Assembly (NCBI GenBank): GCA_963923035.1
Contig: CAWUKT010000050.1
Coordinates: 1-50,560, forward strand
Length of the DNA stretch: 50,560 nt
DNA from: CAWUKT01 sp963923035
GTDB taxonomy: Bacteria > Bacteroidota > Bacteroidia > J057 > JADKCL01
Direction of reading: 5' to 3'
Position numbers and translations under genes: made by a program. Shown piece by piece: positions 48,627 to 50,560 of this stretch. The notes below the pieces were generated by a model that did no database searches, was not told the DNA's origin, and saw only the letters and a list, made by a program, of their open reading frames with translations. The first letter of the stretch is position 1, and every line of letters begins with the position of its first letter.

Positions 48627-50560
48627 TTTATTCTTTTTCTAAGTGTTATTCTAAACGTTGCTCCTCCCAAATCCCCCCCTTTAACCAAATCAAGATCCCC
48701 TTCATAGAAATCTTTGATTATTTCCCCAGCTATTGAAAGCCCAAGCCCAATGCCATTAGGCTTTCCACTTTCATAAGGTAGGAATAGCTTTTCTTTCATT
48801 TCTTCACTTACACCTGGCCCACTATCGGAAAATAAAATGGTTATCTCACCAGAACTATTCCTTTCGACACTAACCTGGATTTTTCTCGATTTTCGGGGAA
48901 TTACCTTTAACCAATAAAGACTGTTATCTAACAAATTTATTATTATTTGTTGTATTTCCCCAGGATCAAGAGACACCAAATGTCTAGACTGGGGCAACTC
49001 TATATTAACTCCAAGTCTATCAATTTCGGATTCTAATACCTGAAAGGATGATTTGATGATCTCTTCTAAGTATAGTTTTTGGGGACGCCCTTTCTTCCTT
49101 CCAGCCAAAGGCTCTATTCTCCGAAAAATCGTTGCTAAGTTGTTTTTTTGAATCGCAATATTTTCGAATCTGTTATAGAGTTTTTGGATTTTCTCAGGAG
49201 GGAACAGGTCTGGATTATCCTCGATATCTTCTTTGCCAAGGATCGAATCTTTTCCAATACGGTCAAGAGGATGTCTTCCATCATGCAAAATAATATCTAC
49301 CATGCTACCTAAAACGGAGAGCCCCCTATACCGTTGAACAACTTCTTTAATCTTTGAAAGACGTCTTCCATACTCTTTCTCAACCTTCTCAAGATTTACA
49401 ATTATACTTTTCGCATCTGGATAATCCTCTTTAATGGCTCTCTTCAATTCGCCCAAATCTAATCCCGAAAACAGAGAAGGCTGATTAACACCCTGATTCC
49501 GCCCATTTTTTTCTCCACCACTTTTTACCTCCGATCTTAAGTCTTCAACGAATTCTAATATCCTTATCATGGTCTCCACCAAATCCTTGTATGACTGGTT
49601 TTCATCAAGCCCCTCCCTATTCGATTTATCTCTAAGGTCTGGATTTTTATCCGAAGAGATGGAAATATACCCTACGATTTGATTGTTTGACAATCTTTTA
49701 ACCGGCTTCTGAACACGCCGCATATCTAATCTAAGCCAATCATTATTCGGCTCCCCGTAAGGCAAGACTCTAAAATCATCCCTATAAATATTTACACCGG
49801 CTATTTCATCAAGGTCCTTCCTGATCTCCTTTATTGATTGGCTTGTTACCTGCTTAACATTTCCTAGTTCGTCGCGGTCCCAAACCATTAAATCTATTTC
49901 GAGCGGCCCCATTGCTAGAGGAAACAATCTCGGAGCTCCATCATTATCAATGATATTTTGATATTCTTTTTCACCTAAAGACCAAAACTCCTTCTCTCCA
50001 TTTTCAGATAGCCTCGTAAAATATCCTGATTTATTTTGGGTTTTATTTTCTGCTAAAGCAGAAACAGAAAAAGTATATCTTCCGTCCTGTTCAACTTTTC
50101 CTTTAATTGTATAATGGGGGTATTTGACAATTTCCGGCGGAGAGATTTCGCCGGAAAACTCACTATAAAGCGGGGGAAGTTCCAATCTAATACTGAAATT
50201 CGAAATGGAGTTAAATGGGGATACCAATCGTGCCAAAACTCTTTGCAGGGCTTCTAAATCTTGTTTATTCCAGGTTTTCTTCAGTCCGTTATTTCGCAAA
50301 ATCGTACCGTGAAGATTTTTTCCTCTCCCCCCTACTAGCTCTTCTTTAGAATACAATTGCTTTATCCTACCTTCGGGTAGGAAATCTTTCGGCTTTTGCG
50401 TTTCTGCTAAAACCTCTATTTCATCTAAATACTTCGTTTCATCGTCAAATTGAGTCCAATCAAATACAGCGAAAACCTCTTCGTCATGGCCCTCAGTCTT
50501 TGAGATTAGGTAGTGTCTGAAAAATAGTCATTCTCGATTTCGTTGTTGAAAAAGAGTTCT
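48623..50560 (-). CDS. GHKL ATPase/histidine kinase, start outside window, apparent frameshift
   Basis: Only the C-terminal part is visible. From TTG 50356 there are 577 residues, and coding character continues upstream (HYLISKTEGHDEEVFAVFDW). Order: a region typical of the second half of MORC/Hsp90-like ATPases (NIYRDDFRVLPYG, RRVQKPVKRLSNNQIVGYI, SNREGL), a coiled coil, a DHp-like helix with His358/His362 (ILHDGRHPLDRI), then a histidine-kinase ATPase with N-box NLLDN (474-478), DSGPG (511-515) and NGIGLGLS. At 50520-50524 a run of five A (T5 on the coding strand) separates two frames. Upstream reads ELFFNNEIENDYF, downstream FRHYLIS. One more T would join them. The N-terminal ATP site is outside the window. 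Confidence 0.72.

Noticed and set aside
1..50560. CRISPR arrays, IS elements and rRNA
   Set aside because: No regularly spaced direct repeats, transposase-like proteins or rRNA sequence were seen on either strand.

Overview
This window looks like a chromosomal segment from a member of the Bacteroidota, most likely a marine or activated-sludge type near Saprospiria/Lewinella. The assignment is an inference. The evidence is a putative type IX secretion C-terminal sorting domain, SurA/PpiD- and BamA/TamA-like envelope proteins, WG repeats, start sites without consistent Shine-Dalgarno sequences, and TAnnTTTG-type -7 promoter elements. Most of the window is GC-rich. The last 3.5 kb is visibly AT-rich with different codon use.

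Layout. 1-3.8 kb: a very long WG-repeat protein cut by the left edge, a 45-residue peptide gene and tRNA-Pro(CGG). 3.8-9.9 kb (minus strand): a four-gene operon of hybrid histidine kinase, NtrC-type sigma-54 activator, SDR epimerase and DegT/LegC-like aminotransferase. 9.95-10.57 kb: a rich regulatory region holding two divergent sigma-54 promoters, three copies of a 15-bp palindrome between them, and a structured leader or small RNA ending in a perfect terminator just before the kinase. The other promoter serves a coiled-coil lipoprotein gene. 11.7-15.3 kb: AraC-type regulator, photolyase and GNAT acetyltransferase. 15.3-16.07 kb: gene-free, with two related copies of a structured RNA-like element. 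16.07-20.7 kb (minus strand): nucleotide-sugar operon with WbpD- and WbpE-like enzymes, UDP-glucose dehydrogenase, UDP-glucuronate decarboxylase and RfbC.

20.8-46.9 kb holds envelope and housekeeping genes: small beta-barrels, a YdeI-family protein, a candidate REase-fold toxin with a small downstream partner, a metallophosphoesterase, a secreted endonuclease/exonuclease/phosphatase protein, a diheme cytochrome c, a DUF2520 oxidoreductase, an S1/P1-PLC-like enzyme with a His/Asp tail, and a LOG-family protein. These are followed by M19 dipeptidase, ThiE, a POTRA/barrel protein and NAD kinase; the last three genes of that run overlap by ATGA. Then come a GT39-like membrane protein, a PpiD-like chaperone, a zinc-ribbon membrane protein, a TamA-like protein, a PrsW-type protease and a TetR regulator.

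47.0-50.56 kb: an AT-rich, probably transferred, defence-like module. It has a small PD-(D/E)xK-like protein facing a two-gene set: a receiver protein with an unknown C-terminal effector, and a large GHKL ATPase/histidine kinase that runs off the right edge and carries an apparent one-base frameshift.

The two most interesting signals are the sigma-54/enhancer/leader-RNA circuit at 9.95-10.57 kb and the two-component-like AT-rich module at the right end.
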